NCBI RefSeq assembly: GCF_013409985.1
Contig: NZ_JACCBY010000007.1
Coordinates: 124,001 to 188,000, forward strand
From: Sphingomonas melonis
GTDB lineage: Bacteria > Pseudomonadota > Alphaproteobacteria > Sphingomonadales > Sphingomonadaceae
Direction: 5' to 3'
Length of the DNA stretch: 64,000 nucleotides
Shown: one piece after another, positions 17,518-26,204 of the stretch
How the letters are laid out: each line of letters begins with the position of its first letter
How positions within the stretch are numbered: position 1 is the first letter of the stretch
Made by a program: the position numbers and the translations under genes
Notes under the pieces: model-generated
Told to the model about the DNA's origin: nothing
Databases searched by the model: none
What the model saw: the letters and a program-made list of their open reading frames with translations, nothing else

Positions 17518-17546
17518 GCCGGCCGGGCATACGCTGCCCGGCCGGC
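17518..17546 (-). terminator. Perfect GC hairpin downstream of the small stress-like gene
   Basis: GCCGGCCGGGCA and its exact complement form a 12-bp stem with loop TACGC, seven bases beyond the stop of the gene at 17553. There is no T-run on either strand, so intrinsic termination is unproven; it may protect the 3' end or act with Rho. Confidence 0.45.
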
Positions 17547-17552
17547 CCGTCG

Positions 17553-17861
17553 TCACGCTGCGGTGACGTCCCCCGCGTTGAACTCGGCGAAGGCGGACCT
17601 CACCTCGTCGGCGAGCGTCGCGTCGTTGATGTCGACCGACACCACGACGGCGCCGGCATGCTGGCCGTCGTCGCGGCCTTCGGGGCTCGGCGCGCCCGCC
17701 TCGGTGTCGGAGCCGGCTTCCTCGGTGCCGACGGTATTCTGCGGCCCGTCGGCGGCGATGAACACGTCGGTGCGCGGAATCTCGAACTGCTGGACCAGCC
17801 GTTCCACCGTCATCTCCGCTTCGCGCCGCGTCTCGAACTTCGCGGTCAGGGTCGTGCTCAT
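17553..17861 (-). CDS. Small acidic protein of unknown function, probable stress protein
   Basis: The 102-residue protein begins MSTTLTAKFETRREAEMTVE, with a predicted beta-alpha-beta start reminiscent of YflT/general-stress-protein folds, then a disordered Gly/Asp/Glu middle (PSPEGRDDGQHAG) and a second structured strand-helix part (VVVSVDINDATLADEVRSAFAE). No signal peptide or metal site is visible. The start at 17861 has a GAGAGG box 5 bases upstream, better than the in-frame ATG at 17909. The function is not known. Confidence 0.72.
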   Translation of the reverse strand: MSTTLTAKFETRREAEMTVERLVQQFEIPRTDVFIAADGPQNTVGTEEAGSDTEAGAPSPEGRDDGQHAGAVVVSVDINDATLADEVRSAFAEFNAGDVTAA

Positions 17862-17945
17862 GATCCTCTCCCGGCGGTCCACACCGACCGCCCAGCACCC
17901 CCAACGCATGAAGCCGCCGTTTCGGCCGCAGGATTTTGCGGGGGC

Positions 17946-20033
17946 CTACCAGTGCATGTCGGCCGCCACGCCGAACGCGCGGGGCTGGCCGACCTGGCCC
18001 TGGACGTCGCCGGCGCGGCTGACGCGCGCCGAATAGAGGATGTGCGCATCGCCGAGATTGCGAACATAGGCGCGGATGCCGAATCCCGCGTGCTCATAGC
18101 CGATGTGCGCGTTGACCACGGTATAGTCGCCGCCGTCGATGCCGGTGCCGCTTTCCACCTGCGACGTGTAGCGGCTGACCCGATTGGCGTCGGCGCCGAA
18201 CAGGACCCCGCTGGCAAAATGCTGGTCCCAGCCGAGCGATCCGGTGAAGGACGGCGCGTTGTTGAGCCGGTGCCCGGCGACCTCGGCATGGCCGGCGGGC
18301 GCCTCGCGGATGTCGCTGGCGAGCAGGCCGAGGCTGGCGTGGAGGTCGAGCCCGGCCCACGGCCGATAGCCCGCCTCCAACTCCACACCATAAGTGCGCG
18401 CGCGCGGAATATTGGTGAAGGTCGAGGCGACCAGCGTCTGGAAACCGCGATAGCTGTTGAGGAAGGCGGTGGTGCCGAGCGTCAGCCTGCGTCCCGCCAC
18501 CGCGGTGCGCGAGCCGACTTCGTAGGTCCATACCGTCTCCGGATCGTAGACGTAATAGTCCCCGGTGATCCAGTCGATCGCGCCGCCGCCGGGGCTGTAG
18601 CCCTTGCGCAGCGTCGCGCTGACGTTGGTGCTGTCGCTGAGCGCATAACGCAGCCCCAGCTTGGGCAGCGCGACCGTCTGCGCGGTGCGGCCGTCGACCA
18701 CGCCCCAGGACAGCGCGACGTTGCGCCGCTGCGTCTCGCGCTCGACCCGGCCGCCGGCGAGCAGGTCGAGCCGCGCCGCCAGCCCGAGCGTCGCGTCGAC
18801 ATAGACCGCCTGCGTGGCGATCCGGTCCGGCCCGTTGACGCCCAGGGTCGAGCGCAGATCCTGGTGCCGGTCGTAATGATAGAGGCCGATCACCCCCGAC
18901 ACCCGGCTGCCCGCCGGAGCATAGGAGAGCCGCGCCTCGACCGTGTTGTTGCCCTCGGTCAGGTCGAGCTGGCCGGCCGTCGTGGCGGCATTGTTCTGGT
19001 TGGCCTGGCGGAACTGCGCGTCGAACCAGCCATGGCCGTAGAGCAGCCGCGCCCGGACCCCCGGCGACAGCGTGTAGCCGAGGTCGACCGCGACGGTTCC
19101 GACGCTCGAATCGCTCGTGCGGGTGTTGAGGAACGGATTGTCCCAGCGGTAACGGAAGAAGTCCGGACCGGTGGCGGAATAGAGGTATTCCCCCTTGTTC
19201 CAGCGCTTGGTGCCGGTGACCAGCGCGGTGAAGCCGGGCAACGCCGCGGGCACCCACAGCAGCTTGCCGCGCAGGTTGGTGCGTTCGATCCGCGCCGGAT
19301 CGAACGGGAAACCGGTGCCGGCGTCGTAATGGATATAGCTCTTGCCGCGCGTGCCGTCGGCGGCGAGGCGGATCGCCAGCTGGTCTGCGATCAGGGGCCC
19401 CGACAGCGCCGCCGCGAGCAGGCCGGTGCCGCGCTCGGTCTCGAAGCCGGCGCGGGCGGCGCCCTCCCAGCTCCAGGTCGGGTCCTTGGTGTTGAGGATG
19501 ATCGCGCCGCCCAGGCTGTTGCGCCCGGTCGTCGTCGATTGCGGCCCGCGCAGCACCTCCACCTGCGCGATGTCCCACATGCCGGCGTCGGCATAACGCT
19601 GCCCCGCGAAGGTCTCGGCAATGCCGTCGACGATCGTCGCGACGCGGGGGCGTGCGCCCGACATCAGCGTGAAGATGCCGCTCGCCGCGCCCGATCCGGT
19701 GACGCCGCGGATACTCGGCAGGTCGGCGGCGGTCGCGACCATGTTCGGCACTACCGCGGCGACGTCATAGGGCGATTTGAATACCTGCGGATCGACGGCG
19801 CGGATCACCGTCACCGCCGTGCTCGTCTCCTGCAAGGTGCGGTCGATCTTCTCGCCGGTGACGATGATGTCGTCGGCCGCCACGCCGTCGCCCGGCCGCG
19901 CTGCCCTGTCCTGCGCCGGCTTGTCCTGCGCCGCCCTGTCCTGCGCCTGCGCCTGGGTGGCCAGCGCCAAAGCACAGGCGGTCGACAGCAGCCCGAGCGC
20001 GCTCCCGGCCGCACATCGCGAGATGCGAACCAT
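17946..20033 (-). CDS. TonB-dependent outer-membrane receptor
   Basis: The 695-residue protein has a signal peptide (cut after TQAQAQ) and a TonB-box-like DIIVTGEKI. The plug domain shows VVPNMVATAADLPSIRGV and VEVLRGPQSTTTGRNSLGG, and a 22-strand barrel pattern follows to a C-terminal aromatic (HW). The segment just after the signal has short repeats of AAQDKPAQDRAA. Such receptors import iron chelates, vitamins or sugars with energy from TonB; nothing nearby fixes the substrate. The start at 20033 puts the signal peptide at the N-terminus, with GGGGGA before it. It is divergent from the nicotinamidase gene. Confidence 0.9.
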   Translation of the reverse strand: MVRISRCAAGSALGLLSTACALALATQAQAQDRAAQDKPAQDRAARPGDGVAADDIIVTGEKIDRTLQETSTAVTVIRAVDPQVFKSPYDVAAVVPNMVATAADLPSIRGVTGSGAASGIFTLMSGARPRVATIVDGIAETFAGQRYADAGMWDIAQVEVLRGPQSTTTGRNSLGGAIILNTKDPTWSWEGAARAGFETERGTGLLAAALSGPLIADQLAIRLAADGTRGKSYIHYDAGTGFPFDPARIERTNLRGKLLWVPAALPGFTALVTGTKRWNKGEYLYSATGPDFFRYRWDNPFLNTRTSDSSVGTVAVDLGYTLSPGVRARLLYGHGWFDAQFRQANQNNAATTAGQLDLTEGNNTVEARLSYAPAGSRVSGVIGLYHYDRHQDLRSTLGVNGPDRIATQAVYVDATLGLAARLDLLAGGRVERETQRRNVALSWGVVDGRTAQTVALPKLGLRYALSDSTNVSATLRKGYSPGGGAIDWITGDYYVYDPETVWTYEVGSRTAVAGRRLTLGTTAFLNSYRGFQTLVASTFTNIPRARTYGVELEAGYRPWAGLDLHASLGLLASDIREAPAGHAEVAGHRLNNAPSFTGSLGWDQHFASGVLFGADANRVSRYTSQVESGTGIDGGDYTVVNAHIGYEHAGFGIRAYVRNLGDAHILYSARVSRAGDVQGQVGQPRAFGVAADMHW

Positions 20034-20171
20034 ATGTCCCCCAATCGTTGCGAACAATGCCCCCCGGCACCCTCGCTAGTGCTGCGCTGCTAATGATTCG
20101 CAATACCCTTGGCAAGGGCGTTGCTGCGTCGCGCCGGTTGCCCCGCCGTGCGGGCGCGGTAAGATGCCGGC

Positions 20172-20810
20172 ATGATTGCCGCGCCCGCCACGCCGAACAG
20201 CGCCGATGCGCTCGTCATCGTCGATCCGCAGATCGACTTCTGTCCCGGCGGGCGGCTTGCCGTCGCAGACGGCGACGCGGTGATGGCGCCGATCGCCGAG
20301 CTGGCGACGCGGTTCGCGCATGTCGTGGTTACGCAGGACTGGCATCCCGCGGGGCACAGCTCCTTCGCCAGCAGTCATGCCGGCCATCAGCCATTCGACA
20401 TCGTGGCCATGCCCTATGGCGAGCAGGTGCTGTGGCCGGACCATTGCATCCAGGGATCGGCGGGGGCCGATTTCCATCCGGCGGTCGCGGCGGCGGTCGC
20501 CCGGGCGCAGGTGATCGTCCGCAAGGGCCATCATCCCGACGTCGATTCCTATTCGGCCTTCTTCGAGAACGACAAGACGACGCGGACCGGGCTGGCCGGC
20601 TATCTCCGCGACATCGGCGTGCAGCGCTGCGTGTTCGTCGGGCTGGCCTATGACTTCTGCGTGGCCTGGTCGGCGCTCGACGCGCGCCGCGAGGGGTTCG
20701 AGGCGATGATCTGGACGCCGTACACGCGCTCCATCGCCATGCCGCTGGCACACGGCACGACCGTCGACGCCGCCGAGGCGCAACTGCATGCGGCCGGCGT
20801 CCGGTTCTGA
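20172..20810 (+). CDS. pncA: Nicotinamidase
   Basis: The 212-residue protein has the full isochorismatase-fold catalytic set: Asp18 (VIVDPQIDF), Lys118 (RKG) and Cys163 (AYDFCVAW). The metal-binding Asp56, His58 and His62 are in TQDWHPAGHSSF. PCIQG-like WPDHCIQGS and the oxyanion-hole region are typical of bacterial PncA. It converts nicotinamide to nicotinate and ammonia for NAD salvage. It stands alone, divergent from a TonB receptor gene across 138 bases. Confidence 0.95.
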   Translation: MIAAPATPNSADALVIVDPQIDFCPGGRLAVADGDAVMAPIAELATRFAHVVVTQDWHPAGHSSFASSHAGHQPFDIVAMPYGEQVLWPDHCIQGSAGADFHPAVAAAVARAQVIVRKGHHPDVDSYSAFFENDKTTRTGLAGYLRDIGVQRCVFVGLAYDFCVAWSALDARREGFEAMIWTPYTRSIAMPLAHGTTVDAAEAQLHAAGVRF

Positions 20811-20865
20811 GGCGGTCCTCGTCTCGTAAGAGGCCACGATCGATCGCGCGATCGGTCCATCGCGA

Positions 20866-20883
20866 GTGTCACGATCTCGTCAT
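20866..20883 (+). promoter_or_regulatory. PHO-box-like site upstream of TonB receptor/phospholipase C unit
   Basis: GTGTCACGATCTCGTCAT has the 7-4-7 layout of PhoB sites (CTGTCAT, four bases, CTGTCAC), with two hexamer-like GTCA cores 11 bases apart. It lies about 75 bases before the receptor start. The match is imperfect, but a phospholipase C is a classic Pho-regulon gene. Confidence 0.45.
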
Positions 20884-20956
20884 TGGTCGCGGCTAGCGGG
20901 CTGGCGACGCCGACGCAGGTACGGCGCGGACGGAGCCTTCCGGCTCGCAGGGAGAC

Positions 20957-23329
20957 ATGATGACGAAGTGGATGGTTGGCGCCGCGATCATGGCGATCGC
21001 GGCGGGGGCGAGTCATGCCCAGGCGCAAACCCAGGCCGCTCCGCCGGCCGCTGTTGCCGGGAAGGACGAGGCGGGCAGGGGCAGCGACGAGATCGTGGTC
21101 GTCGGCCAGTCGACCGCATTCGCCAATACCCGGGTTACGCCGGCGATGATCGAGCGCCAGTCGGCGCTGTCGAGTGTGAACGACGTCATCAACGAACTGC
21201 CCGGCGTGTTCGTCTCCGAAGGCGATGCGTTCGGCTCATCCGACTGGGCGACCTCGATCAGCATCCGCGGCTTCAGCAGCGGCGGTGGCGGTGGGCAGCA
21301 GATCGGCTCGACGATCGACGGCCTGCCCAACGGCGGATCGGGCTATGGCGGCGGATCGCGCGCCAACCGCTATCTCGACGTTCTCGACCTCAAGACCGTG
21401 GTGGTGTCGCAGGGAACGGCGGACATCTCGTCGCGCTCCAACGAGGCGCTGGGCGGCACGCTCGACTATCTCACCTCCGACCCGGAGGCGCGCTCGCGGC
21501 TGCGCTTTGCGGCGGCCGGCGGCGACTTCGGGGCGCGCAAATTCTACGTGCGCGGCGACACCGGCGAGTTCGCCCCGGATACGCGCGGCTATGTCAGCGC
21601 GTCGACTTCGCGTGTCCGCGATTGGATCGGCGGGGCGGGCAAGACGCGGCGTGACCACATCGACGCCAAGCTGCTCAGCCGGGTGGCGCAGGTCGATCTC
21701 ACCGGTTTCGTTTCCTACGACGATGCCGACGAGGCTGAATTCGGTTCGGTCTCGGTCGCGCAGTTCCGCAACGATCCGGAGCATGACGCCTATACCGACA
21801 GCTGGACCGGTATTCCCTATATCGATCAGGCCTATCGCGCCGGGGCACGCGCGCTGCGCAAAAACCTGTTTGGCTATCTCAAGGCGAAGGTGGAGCAGGG
21901 CGAGCTCAAGCTGGTGGTGGCGGGTTACGGTCACCGCATGCGCGGCCGCGGCGACTGGATTCCGCCTTATCTGGTCGATGTGCGTAATGACGGCCCCGGC
22001 CAGCCGGAGAGCGAGTTCCTGGGCGCGCCGACCGTGGTAGGCGGCCCGCCGCTCGGCAATATCTATTTCGTCACCCCGACCGGGGCTGCGGCAACACTGA
22101 TTGCGGGTTGCACCGGCTCTGCGGGCATTCCCCCGGAATACTCGCCATCCTGCTACGCGGCGAATGCAACGCCGGTCCAATCCTATCGCCATACGCATTA
22201 CAAGAACGACCGATTCGGGACCACGGTCGACGTCGACTGGACGCACGCCTTTGGTGACCTCAGCAACGTGCTGCGCGGCGGCTTCTGGTTTGAGCATGAC
22301 CGTGCCAATCAGGTGCGCGACTGGCACAAGCTGACCAATCCCCGGCTCGGCATCGCCTTCGATGCGCGGCCCTATTACGAGCAGTTCAGCACCGACTATG
22401 GTACCGACGAGGTGATGTATTATGCGGAAGATGCGCTGACCTATGGTCCTGTGACCGCGCGGTTCGGCGTCAAGCAGTTCTTCCTGCACCAGGACCGTCA
22501 GGAGCTGCTCAACGATCGGGTGCACACCGCGCTGAACTCGCACTCTAAGCCGCTGATCAACGCAGGCGTTACCTATCAGACGCCGATCTCCGGAATGGAG
22601 CTGTTCGCGGGTTATTCGCAGAATTTCGCGGCGATCGGCAACGGCCCGCTCAGCCAGCCGGCTGAAACCGTGACGCGCATCAAACCAGAAACCGCGAACA
22701 ACATCGAAGCCGGGGTTCGCTACAGCAGCAATCGGGTCAAGGCTTCGTTGACTGCCTACGACATCAAGTTCGCCAACCACATCGTGTCCATCTCGTCGAA
22801 TCTGGTGACGGGCATCGATTATCAGGAGCAGCAGGACAGCGTATATCTTAACGTCGGCGGCATTCGCAGCCGCGGCGTCGAGGCGGCGCTCGCCTATCGT
22901 CTGCCGGTGGGGCTGGCACTGTCGGGCAGCTACACCTACAATCATGCGGTCTATATCGGCACCGGCGATGCCCGGCAGGATGCGGATGTCGGGATCGACC
23001 CAGGCAGCCAGGTGATCAACTCGCCACGGACGATGTGGGTGCTGGCGGCGGATTACCACCGCTCGATCTTCAAGGCCGGCGCTGCCGCCAAGTTCGTCGG
23101 CGACCGTTTCGTCGATACGCAGGGCGAGCAGGTGGCACCGAGCTTCACGCTGCTCAACGCCTATGTCGGCGTCGACCTGGGCGCGGTGATCGAGCCGCTC
23201 AAGGGCATGGAACTGACCGTGCAGGGGAGCAACCTGACCAACGAGCGCTACCTTGCCGGCGCAGACGGCGGCTCTGCCTTCCTGGGGGCGCCACGGACCG
23301 TGACTGCGTCGCTCACGCTCGACTTCTGA
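20957..23329 (+). CDS. TonB-dependent receptor linked to phospholipase C
   Basis: The 790-residue protein has a signal peptide (cut near SHAQAQ), a TonB-box-like DEIVVVGQ, a plug domain (NELPGVFVSEGDAFGSSDW, SIRGFSSG) and a long barrel ending in the aromatic LTLDF. Tandem ATG codons occur at 20957 and 20960; a GGGAGA box favours the second slightly. The middle part (about 22080-22900) uses visibly more A and T at third positions than its neighbours. It is followed after 56 bases by a phospholipase C gene on the same strand. Together with the PHO-box-like site this suggests uptake of a phosphorus-containing compound such as phosphocholine or a phospholipid product; this is inference. Confidence 0.9.
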   Translation: MMTKWMVGAAIMAIAAGASHAQAQTQAAPPAAVAGKDEAGRGSDEIVVVGQSTAFANTRVTPAMIERQSALSSVNDVINELPGVFVSEGDAFGSSDWATSISIRGFSSGGGGGQQIGSTIDGLPNGGSGYGGGSRANRYLDVLDLKTVVVSQGTADISSRSNEALGGTLDYLTSDPEARSRLRFAAAGGDFGARKFYVRGDTGEFAPDTRGYVSASTSRVRDWIGGAGKTRRDHIDAKLLSRVAQVDLTGFVSYDDADEAEFGSVSVAQFRNDPEHDAYTDSWTGIPYIDQAYRAGARALRKNLFGYLKAKVEQGELKLVVAGYGHRMRGRGDWIPPYLVDVRNDGPGQPESEFLGAPTVVGGPPLGNIYFVTPTGAAATLIAGCTGSAGIPPEYSPSCYAANATPVQSYRHTHYKNDRFGTTVDVDWTHAFGDLSNVLRGGFWFEHDRANQVRDWHKLTNPRLGIAFDARPYYEQFSTDYGTDEVMYYAEDALTYGPVTARFGVKQFFLHQDRQELLNDRVHTALNSHSKPLINAGVTYQTPISGMELFAGYSQNFAAIGNGPLSQPAETVTRIKPETANNIEAGVRYSSNRVKASLTAYDIKFANHIVSISSNLVTGIDYQEQQDSVYLNVGGIRSRGVEAALAYRLPVGLALSGSYTYNHAVYIGTGDARQDADVGIDPGSQVINSPRTMWVLAADYHRSIFKAGAAAKFVGDRFVDTQGEQVAPSFTLLNAYVGVDLGAVIEPLKGMELTVQGSNLTNERYLAGADGGSAFLGAPRTVTASLTLDF

Positions 23330-23340
23330 CCTTTGCATCA

Positions 23341-23373
23341 GCAGGATGTGCCGTGCGAGGCGGCGCATCCTGC
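23341..23373 (+). terminator. Intercistronic hairpin between TonB receptor and phospholipase C genes
   Basis: GCAGGATGTGCCG pairs with CGGCGCATCCTGC over 13 positions with one G-U pair, loop TGCGAGG. No T-run follows. It may be an mRNA-stabilising or partial-termination hairpin that sets the ratio of the two proteins. Confidence 0.55.
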
Positions 23374-23385
23374 GTGGAGAAATCG

Positions 23386-25452
23386 ATGACGGACGTGTCG
23401 CGGCGGGCAGTGTTGGCCGGACTGGGCGCGCTGGCGGCGATGCCGCCGGCGATCGCGCGAGCGGTAGGGTTCGCGCCGGACGTGCGAACCGGCTCGATCG
23501 CCGATGTCGCGCATGTCGTCATCCTGATGCAGGAGAACCGCGGCTTCGATCATTATTTCGGTACGCTGCGCGGGGTGCGCGGCTTTGGCGACCGGTATCC
23601 GATCCCGCTGGCGCCGCTCGCCGGCGAGGGAACGCCGCGGCCGGTGTGGCAACAGCTCGACCGCCAGGCGCCGGGCGGCGCGCGGGTCGTCGAGCCGTTC
23701 CACCTTGCGACGCGGCGCGACTTCGAGCTGATGCGGATGGAGGGCACGCCACATAGCTGGCCCGACGCACAGGCGGCGTGGGATCAGGGGCGGATGGCGC
23801 ATTGGCCCGAGGCCAAATCGCCGCGCGCGATGGGACATTACCGGCGCGAGGACATCCCCTTCCAGTTCGCGCTTGCCGAGGCGTTCACGCTGTGCGACGC
23901 CTATCACTGCTCGGTCCAGACCGGCACCAATACCAATCGTCTGTTCCTGTGGAGCGGCACCAACGATCCAGCCGGCACGCACGGCGGCCCGGCAATCGCC
24001 AATTCGCACGACGATTTCCCCGAGAAGGGCGGCGCCGTCGAGCCCTATCGCTGGACGACGGGGGTCGAGCGGCTGCAGGCGCATGGTGTCGACTGGCGTA
24101 TCTATCAGGACATGGCGGATAATTTCACCGACAACCCGCTGGTCGGCTTCGAAGCCTTTCGCGCGGCGCATCGCGGTGCGGGTGATCCGGTGCTCAAGGA
24201 CCGTGCGCTCACCACGCGCGGGCTCGACGCGCTACGCGCCGATGTCGTCGGCGGGCGGTTACCGCAGGTGAGCTACGTGATCGCCACCGCCCAGGGGAGT
24301 GAGCATCCCGGTCCGTCGAGCCCGGCACAGGGCGCAGCCTATACCGCAGAGGTGCTCGACGCACTGACCGCCGACCCCGCGGTATGGGCGCGCACCGCCC
24401 TGTTCGTGATGTTCGACGAGAATGACGGCTTCTTCGACCATGTGCCGCCGCCGGCGCCCCCCTCGCGGAATACGGCGGGGGCGCTGCTCGGCGGCTCGAC
24501 GGTGGATCTGGCCGGCGCCTATCACGACGTGCCGAGCCGCGGGGATGCGGCGGTCGACCTGCCGGCCTTCCGCGGCCGACCCTATGGCCTGGGGCCGCGC
24601 GTGCCGATGTACGTGGTGTCGCCGTGGAGCCGAGGTGGCTGGGTCAATTCCCAGGTGTTCGACCATACGTCGGTGATCCGCTTCCTCGAACAGCGGTTCG
24701 GGTTTCACGAGCCCAATATCTCGCCGTGGCGGCGGGCGGTATGTGGCGACCTCACCTCGGCGTTCGACTTCACCGCGGCTGATGCGGCCGCGTTCGCGCA
24801 ACTACCCGATCCGCGCCCCGACGCCGCGCAGGCGGCGGCGCTGCCGCGGCAGGTGCGTCCGGACGCGCCTGCGCGAGCGGAAGCCTTGTGGCAGGAGCCG
24901 GGAACGCGCCGGTCACGGCCATTGCCCTATCGCCTCGCCATGACCGATACGATCGATGCCGCCGGCGTCCAGCTGCGCTTCGATGCTGGCGGCGGGGCGG
25001 GGGCGGTGTTCCATGTCTACGATCGATTGGCGCTCGACGCGCCGCCACGCCGCTATACCGTCGCCGGCGAGCGCGGGCTCGCCGGTCATTGGGCCTATGA
25101 TGCCGCGGGGCGGTACGACCTGTGGGTGCTGGGGCCGAACGGCTTCCACCGTCACGTCGCCGGTCACCGCGACGAACCGCCCATCGCCCTCGACTGGCGA
25201 TTGGATGGCGACGCGCTGTCGGCGGTCGTGCCGGCAGATGCGGCGGCGGCAGGGCTGACGATCGTGCGCGCCGACCGGCCGGGGGAGGCGCTGCCGTTAA
25301 GGGCGGGGCAGTGGCGCTGGCCGCTCGCCGCATCGCAGGGTTGGTATGACGTGACGGTGCGCAGCGCGCGCGTGCCGCGCTTCGTGCGGCGGCTCGCCGG
25401 GCGGCTCGATACTGCCGGCCGGCCGTCGATCAGCTGTCCCTTCACCGACTGA
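23386..25452 (+). CDS. Phosphocholine-preferring phospholipase C, Tat-exported
   Basis: The 688-residue protein begins with a Tat signal (SRRAVLAGLGALAAMPPAIA). The phosphoesterase domain has ILMQENRGFDHYFGTLRGVRG (metal ligands and nucleophile region), HCSVQTGTNTNRLFLWSG and MFDENDGFFDHVPPP, with HTSVIRFLEQRFG near its end. Two C-terminal DUF756-type beta domains follow (from about 510). Domain order and length fit bacterial PlcN/PlcH-type enzymes and the acid phosphatase AcpA clan. They release phosphocholine or phosphate from phospholipids outside the cytoplasm. The start at 23386 follows TGGAGAAA. Context with a TonB receptor and a PHO-like site fits phosphate scavenging. Confidence 0.93.
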   Translation: MTDVSRRAVLAGLGALAAMPPAIARAVGFAPDVRTGSIADVAHVVILMQENRGFDHYFGTLRGVRGFGDRYPIPLAPLAGEGTPRPVWQQLDRQAPGGARVVEPFHLATRRDFELMRMEGTPHSWPDAQAAWDQGRMAHWPEAKSPRAMGHYRREDIPFQFALAEAFTLCDAYHCSVQTGTNTNRLFLWSGTNDPAGTHGGPAIANSHDDFPEKGGAVEPYRWTTGVERLQAHGVDWRIYQDMADNFTDNPLVGFEAFRAAHRGAGDPVLKDRALTTRGLDALRADVVGGRLPQVSYVIATAQGSEHPGPSSPAQGAAYTAEVLDALTADPAVWARTALFVMFDENDGFFDHVPPPAPPSRNTAGALLGGSTVDLAGAYHDVPSRGDAAVDLPAFRGRPYGLGPRVPMYVVSPWSRGGWVNSQVFDHTSVIRFLEQRFGFHEPNISPWRRAVCGDLTSAFDFTAADAAAFAQLPDPRPDAAQAAALPRQVRPDAPARAEALWQEPGTRRSRPLPYRLAMTDTIDAAGVQLRFDAGGGAGAVFHVYDRLALDAPPRRYTVAGERGLAGHWAYDAAGRYDLWVLGPNGFHRHVAGHRDEPPIALDWRLDGDALSAVVPADAAAAGLTIVRADRPGEALPLRAGQWRWPLAASQGWYDVTVRSARVPRFVRRLAGRLDTAGRPSISCPFTD

Positions 25453-25464
25453 GCGACGGCGGGC

Positions 25465-26025
25465 TCAGACCTCGGGTTCGAGGCGCAGTCGCCATGGCGT
25501 GGGGGCAGGGGCCGGCGTCGGTACGCTGGCCGCGATCTCGCGCTCGGCCTCGTGCGCCATCATGACGAGCAGCGCACGGTCGAACTCGTCGCGCAGCGGC
25601 TCGCTGTCGGCGACGCAGATCGCGCCGAGCGCCATGCCGGCCGCATCATGGATCGCCACGCCGGCGTAGAAGCGGACGAAGGGATCGTGGGTGACGCTGT
25701 CGAACCCGGCGAAGCGGACGTCCTCGCGCGCATCGGGGACGACGAGCGCGCGGCCGCCCTGCTGGATCGTCACCGCGCAAAAGGCGGTGCTGCGCGCGGT
25801 CTCGGTGATGCCCAGCCCGCGCTCGGCGAGCAGCAGCTGCGAGCGTTTGTCGATGATCGAGATCGCCGCATAGGGTCGGCGATAGTGATCGCGCACGACA
25901 TCGACGATGCGGGTCAGCTCCGTACTGCCGCGCAACGTCACGGCGCGGCTGCGATCCACGGCAAGCTGTCGCGTCTTCTCGGCGGAGAACGCATCGAACC
26001 ATGAACTGACGCGCGGCTCGTGCAC
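25465..26025 (-). CDS. GAF-domain protein
   Basis: A protein of about 186 residues made of one GAF domain: DVVRDHYRRPYAAISIIDKRSQLLLAERGL, TIQQGGRALVVPDAREDVRF and FYAGVAIHDAAGMALGAICVAD. No output domain is attached, so it may be a small ligand or redox sensor, or may act with a kinase elsewhere. The start chosen is GTG at 26025, six bases after GGGAG; an ATG at 26088 would add 21 residues rich in Cys without a ribosome site. It converges on the phospholipase gene with 12 bases between stops. Confidence 0.78.
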   Translation of the reverse strand: MHEPRVSSWFDAFSAEKTRQLAVDRSRAVTLRGSTELTRIVDVVRDHYRRPYAAISIIDKRSQLLLAERGLGITETARSTAFCAVTIQQGGRALVVPDAREDVRFAGFDSVTHDPFVRFYAGVAIHDAAGMALGAICVADSEPLRDEFDRALLVMMAHEAEREIAASVPTPAPAPTPWRLRLEPEV

Positions 26026-26136
26026 CGTGCTCTCCCACCTATTTCGTCTGATGTCGCAAGTATCGCAGCTAATCGCCTGACAATGCAACTGGAATTGTAC
26101 TTTACGACCGGTGAGATGTTGTTCGGCCTATCGAGG

Positions 26137-26192
26137 CGACATCTCGCCGGATGTCGGCAGTGATCGAACCATTGTGAGTTGAATGATGGTTC
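26137..26192 (-). terminator. Two hairpins in the AT-richer gap behind the sensor kinase gene
   Basis: GAACCAT/ATGGTTC (26166-26192) and CGACATC/GATGTCG (26137-26156) lie 13-68 bases downstream of the kinase stop on the minus strand, in the gap 26026-26204, which is clearly richer in A and T than its surroundings. Neither has a T-run. They may end the two-component operon or belong to the GAF gene promoter. Confidence 0.35.
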
Positions 26193-26204
26193 ATTTGCCA
26201 TTTA

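Noticed and set aside
14758..18036. A very long open frame of over 1000 codons antisense to the DUF885 gene and running on through several genes
   Set aside because: It is a by-product of GC-rich codons: Arg/Gly/Ala-rich translation, no domain, no start signal, and it covers clear genes in other frames. The same holds for antisense frames at 8462-10789 and 39xxx-43xxx.
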